Shown in pieces: positions 55,048 to 57,635 of a stretch of DNA of 57,635 nucleotides. The notes beneath the pieces were generated by a model. The model was given only the letters and a program-made list of their open reading frames with translations. It was not told the origin of the DNA and ran no database searches. Source of the stretch: Prevotella sp. (GTDB lineage Bacteria; Bacteroidota; Bacteroidia; Bacteroidales; Bacteroidaceae); the NCBI GenBank assembly GCA_017474845.1, contig JAFVGS010000048.1, forward strand, positions 1 through 57,635, in the 5' to 3' direction. Position numbers and translations under genes: made by a program. Numbering within the stretch: position 1 is the first letter of the stretch; every line of letters begins with the position of its first letter.

Positions 55048-55767
55048 ATGAATAATTTTAAGGTAATTATCGTTGAGGACGTGCCCCTCGAACTTAAAGG
55101 CACCCTCGGTATCGTCCGCTCCGACATCCCCGAGGCGGAAGTGATTGGCACGGCTGACACGGAGCCTGCCTACTGGCGACTGCTCAAGCAGCAGATTCCC
55201 GACCTCGTACTCCTCGACCTCGGCCTCGGCGGCTCCACTACCGTCGGCGTGGAGATCTGTCGCCACACCAAGGAGCTCCACCCACAGGTGAAGGTGCTCA
55301 TCTTCACGGGTGAGATCCTGAACGAGAAGCTGTGGGTCGACGTGCTCGACGCCGGCGCCGACGGCATCATCCTCAAGACGGGCGAGCTGCTGACGCGCCG
55401 CGACGTGTCGGCCGTGATGGACGGCAAGCAGCTGGTGTTCAACGAGCCCATCCTCGAGAAGATCGTCGAGCGCTTCAAGGCCTCCGTCAGCGGCAGGATC
55501 GTGAAGCAGGAGGCGCTGGTGAACTATGAGATCGACGAGTACGACGAGCGTTTCCTCCGCCACCTCGCCCTGGGCTACACGAAGGAGCAGATCACCAACC
55601 TGCGCGGCATGCCTTTCGGCGTGAAGAGCCTTGAGAAGCGGCAGAACGAGCTCATCCAGAAACTCTTCCCCGAGGGCAACGGCGGCATCAACGCCACGCG
55701 CCTCGTCGTCCGGGCCATTGAGCTCCGCATCCTCGACATCGACAATCTCCACCCGGATGAAGAATAA
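55048..55767 (+). CDS. Response regulator (LuxR-like output, DUF5932-like)
   Basis: A 239-residue regulator. I start at ATG 55048 (MNNFKVIIVED); the longer frame starts with TTG four codons earlier. The receiver (~1-130) has the acidic VED pocket, phospho-acceptor Asp near 57 in LVLLDLGLGG, a TGE segment and ILKTGE with the conserved lysine. Residues ~165-225 form an HTH-type output (FLRHLALGYTKEQITNLRGMPFGVKSLEKRQNEL), similar to LuxR. It most likely receives phosphate from the double sensor encoded immediately upstream. Confidence 0.8.
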   Translation: MNNFKVIIVEDVPLELKGTLGIVRSDIPEAEVIGTADTEPAYWRLLKQQIPDLVLLDLGLGGSTTVGVEICRHTKELHPQVKVLIFTGEILNEKLWVDVLDAGADGIILKTGELLTRRDVSAVMDGKQLVFNEPILEKIVERFKASVSGRIVKQEALVNYEIDEYDERFLRHLALGYTKEQITNLRGMPFGVKSLEKRQNELIQKLFPEGNGGINATRLVVRAIELRILDIDNLHPDEE

Positions 55768-56425
55768 AGAGAAGGAGGCATCGAAGCGACGGATTCCGCT
55801 CCTAAGCAAGGAGAGGTTAGGCGCGGTAGGCCTCGTCCTCCTGTTGTCCGAGGCCCTGCTCTTCATCCTCTCGTGGCTGCTCTCTGCCACGAGGATGGAG
55901 GGCGTGCGCTCGCTGCTCTCCAGCGAGGGCATCCGCTGGTTCTTCGGTTCATGGCAGACGATCGTCGCCTCGCCGCTGCTCGTGTGGCTCCTCCTTGGTC
56001 TCATCGCCCTCGGCAGCCTCCAGAAGAGCGACCTGATCAGGAGTGGTCAGAATGGCGGTAGCCAATATTTCATTTTCCACTATTCACTTTTACCTTTCCG
56101 CGACCGCCTTGCCCTCCGCGTCTCGCTCGTCTTCCTGGCCATCTATCTCGTCATCCTGGCCCTGCTCACGCTGACGCCTCACGCCATCCTCCTCTCGGCC
56201 ACGGGCCATCTCTTTCCCTCGGCCTTCAGCCGCAGCCTTGTGCCGGTCATCGCCTTCGGGGTGTGCCTGGTCTCCGTCACCTTCGGCCTTGTGTCGGGAC
56301 GCCTGCGCAGCCTTGCCGACATCCTCGACGCCCTCAGTTCCGGCATCGTCCACGGCGCCCCGATTATCGTCGTCTACCTTTTCGCCGTCCAGCTCTACGC
56401 ATCCCTCCGCTTCGTCTTCGGCTGA
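55757..56425 (+). CDS. Multi-pass membrane protein
   Basis: A 222-residue protein with about five to six hydrophobic helices. The start overlaps the response regulator stop by 11 bp, so it belongs to the same operon. RSLLSSEGIRWFFGSWQTIVASPLLVWLLLGLIALGSLQKSDLI resembles the first part of AbgT/YfcC-type carriers as I remember them, but the length is less than half of such carriers, so I do not assign transport. Residues ~98-112 (GQNGGSQYFIFHYSLLPF) fall on a pyrimidine-rich repeat (56,050-56,096) like those seen between genes, probably an in-frame insertion. Confidence 0.6.
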   Translation: MKNKEKEASKRRIPLLSKERLGAVGLVLLLSEALLFILSWLLSATRMEGVRSLLSSEGIRWFFGSWQTIVASPLLVWLLLGLIALGSLQKSDLIRSGQNGGSQYFIFHYSLLPFRDRLALRVSLVFLAIYLVILALLTLTPHAILLSATGHLFPSAFSRSLVPVIAFGVCLVSVTFGLVSGRLRSLADILDALSSGIVHGAPIIVVYLFAVQLYASLRFVFG

Positions 56426-56485
56426 TGCTCACGTTGGCGCAGACGGTGACGATTTCCATTAAAACTTGTCACTTTTTCCGTGCGA

Positions 56486-56519
56486 TTGTCGTTTATTTAG
56501 AAAATAATGTGTATCTTTG
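56486..56519 (+). promoter_or_regulatory. Possible promoter of the antitoxin gene
   Basis: TATCTTTG at 56512-56519 is a good -7 box, with TTG at 56486-56488, but the spacing of 23 nt is longer than usual. Confidence 0.45.
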
Positions 56520-56545
56520 CAGGCGAAAGTTTAAATAAATGTATC

Positions 56546-56794
56546 ATGATAGGAACACTTAAAGCAAGTGATGTCTATATGGACATACTTGATACGTTGC
56601 CCAATGAGGATAAACTCGACTTGATTTCCAAACTTGTCAAGTCGATGAAGAAAGCCGTCACTGTGAAGAAAAAGCCGAAGGACGTCTTCGCCCGCTTCTC
56701 CAATGATTGGGGTGGGGACATGACTACCGAGGACTATGCCGATATGCTTCGTAGTGAGAACGTGGAGAGTACACGAACCGTTGAAACTTGGTAA
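56546..56794 (+). CDS. VapB-like antitoxin
   Basis: An 82-residue protein (start ATG 56546, MIGTLKASDVYMDILDTLPNEDKLDLISKLVKSM). The first half is helical, the second half acidic with WGGDMTTEDYADMLRSENVESTRTVETW, as in small antitoxins that bind PIN toxins. The next gene, six bases after its stop, is the start of a PIN-domain toxin, which supports the pairing. The antitoxin appears intact while its toxin is truncated. Confidence 0.65.
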   Translation: MIGTLKASDVYMDILDTLPNEDKLDLISKLVKSMKKAVTVKKKPKDVFARFSNDWGGDMTTEDYADMLRSENVESTRTVETW

Positions 56795-56800
56795 TCTGTT

Positions 56801-56932
56801 ATGCCTAAGTATCTGCTTGACACCTGTGTCTGTATCTCCATGTTCCGTAATGAGGGTAATGTTCGCGATACCCTTCGAAATGTAGGAGTTGAGAAAAAAA
56901 ATGATATAAGATATTATGGAAACAACAATTAG
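56801..56932 (+). pseudogene. Truncated VapC/PIN toxin
   Basis: ATG at 56801 opens a 43-codon frame, MPKYLLDTCVCISMFRNEG then NVRDTLRNVGVEKKNDIRYYGNNN, ending at TAG 56930-56932. The start (YLLDTCVC with the first PIN aspartate) is typical of VapC, which is normally about 130 residues. After VGVEK the sequence runs into the STAS gene, so most of the toxin is deleted. Only the first of the conserved acidic residues survives, so nuclease activity is unlikely. Confidence 0.75.
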
Positions 56933-57221
56933 AAAAGACGACGACAACCAGGTAACCTTGATACTTGACGGTTATCTCGACAACTCTGTCACCCCACAGA
57001 CCGAGAAGGAAGTGGAACCACTCTACGAGTTCTGCGACTGCGAGATTCTCATCGACTGCAGCCGGCTGGAGTACATCTCCTCCAGTGGCCTGCGACTGCT
57101 GATGACTATCAACCAGCGCTGCCGACAGAACCGCTGCAGCCTTTACATCAAGGGCTTGCAGGAGAAGGTGAAGGACGTGTTCCAGACCACAGGATTCATC
57201 AACCTGTTCGATTTCAAGTAG
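56916..57221 (+). CDS. STAS-domain protein (anti-sigma factor antagonist-like)
   Basis: A 101-residue single-domain STAS protein. IDCSRLEYISSSGLRLLM near residue 45-63 is the STAS signature, whose serine is the site phosphorylated in SpoIIAA-type proteins. It would take part in a partner-switching pathway, but no anti-sigma kinase gene is visible nearby. Its start codon lies inside the truncated VapC frame. Confidence 0.88.
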   Translation: METTIRKDDDNQVTLILDGYLDNSVTPQTEKEVEPLYEFCDCEILIDCSRLEYISSSGLRLLMTINQRCRQNRCSLYIKGLQEKVKDVFQTTGFINLFDFK

Positions 57222-57271
57222 CATTTTAATAGATCAAGTGACGGTTCTCTGATCCGTTAGATACGAAAACA

Positions 57272-57312
57272 GGAGGGCGGCGCTTCCGCCACGGCGGACG
57301 GCACCGCCCTCC
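57272..57312. terminator. GC-rich nested hairpin
   Basis: Outer stem GGAGGGCGG (57272-57280) with CCGCCCTCC (57304-57312) and an inner stem CCGCC (57286-57290) with GGCGG (57293-57297), followed by TTTCCCTC. It lies 50 bp after the STAS gene and may terminate it. The T-run is weak. Confidence 0.55.
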
Positions 57313-57413
57313 TTTCCCTCTGCCGACAGAAGAAAACAAGGAAGAAACGTGAGAGAAATATGAACATGTCTAACCATCAAGACAGTGGGCGCCCTCCGCC
57401 GGAATATCAGAGG

Positions 57414-57616
57414 TGATGCACATGGCCGGGAGCTTCCGTGAACATGAACGGAAACCGCCATGCATATGAACGGCGGCGGCCATGAGCATCACCAGAAACG
57501 GTCATGTATCATGACGGGAGCGAATCATGTATCATGAATGGACAGAATCATGTATCATGACGCGAGCAAATCATGTATCATGAACGGAGCAGGCCATGCA
57601 GATGGCGATTTCCAGA
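57414..57616. repeat. 22-23 bp tandem array C (dyad TCATG-TAT-CATGA)
   Basis: About nine units. The four clear ones are 57502-57524, 57525-57547, 57548-57570 and 57571-57593, each 23 bp, each starting TCATGTATCATGA and differing mainly in the last ten bases. Before them lie degenerate units of 22 bp at 57414-57435, 57436-57457, 57458-57479 and 57480-57501, and after them a degenerate one (57594-57616). Apart from this array and the hairpin, 57222-57635 holds no gene I can see. Confidence 0.85.
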
Positions 57617-57635
57617 CAACAAAAGTATTCACCAA

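Noticed and set aside
53896-56004. 702-residue leftward frame under the sensor/regulator operon
   Set aside because: The plus-strand genes there have clear domains; the long antisense frame is due to high GC codon bias.

Overview
The window looks like a chromosomal segment of a Bacteroidota member, most likely Prevotellaceae (Prevotella/Segatella/Xylanibacter type). Reasons: many promoters of the Bacteroidota form (TTG or TTTG, a 19-21 nt gap, then TAnnTTTG); a fused LpxC-FabZ; a BspA-like leucine-rich surface protein with a dockerin-like tail; GldE; PorT-like barrel proteins; and a large double sensor protein of a kind I associate with Prevotella.

Layout. 1-8.9 kb is a leftward housekeeping block: rplU-rpmA, then serS, a fused NfnA/NfnB-type oxidoreductase, a TtcA-like enzyme, a beta-propeller-like secreted protein, a nucleoside phosphorylase and mnmE. 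9.4-13.6 kb is an accessory module: a large VirE_N/DUF3987 primase-helicase-like gene and two unknown genes, with unusual repeats: phased CGGAA repeats, GACAAC clusters, a 178-bp symmetric element, and a perfect 32-bp direct repeat at both ends. 14.3-18.2 kb holds surface and secreted proteins. 18.3-35.0 kb is a long leftward run: a Pif1/RecD-like helicase coupled to a broken XRE regulator, PBP1a, miaA, lpxA, lpxC-fabZ, lpxD, an HD hydrolase, pyrF, prfA, a purM-type gene, aroE, menG, purC and phoH. 35.1-45.0 kb is rightward: an M15-like secreted protein, a YpfJ-type metalloprotease, glmS, a receiver-kinase protein, nspC, four tRNAs, ssb, gldE and a GH25 lysozyme. 45.0-51.7 kb is a hexuronate catabolic locus: a LacI regulator, uxaA and an NhaC-type carrier diverge from kdgK and a KDPG aldolase gene, giving altronate to KDG to KDPG to pyruvate plus glyceraldehyde 3-phosphate. 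51.8-56.4 kb encodes a double sensor kinase, a response regulator and a membrane protein. 56.5-57.6 kb has a VapB-like antitoxin with a truncated VapC, a STAS protein, and a repeat array reaching almost to the right edge.

The most unusual observation is architectural. Three intergenic tandem arrays, at about 14.0, 36.9 and 57.5 kb, have unrelated sequences but the same design: units of 22 (22-23) bp, each with a short inverted repeat. They are not CRISPRs. A second theme is that dispersed intergenic-type repeats also occur inside coding genes, where they are read in frame as linkers or tails (DUF3987 gene, helicase, phoH, M15-like gene, NfnAB linker, double sensor, membrane protein). A third theme is gene decay: an amber codon in the XRE gene, an in-frame extension after the stop of the BspA gene, and a truncated PIN toxin. 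These calls come from reading the sequence only; no database search was possible.
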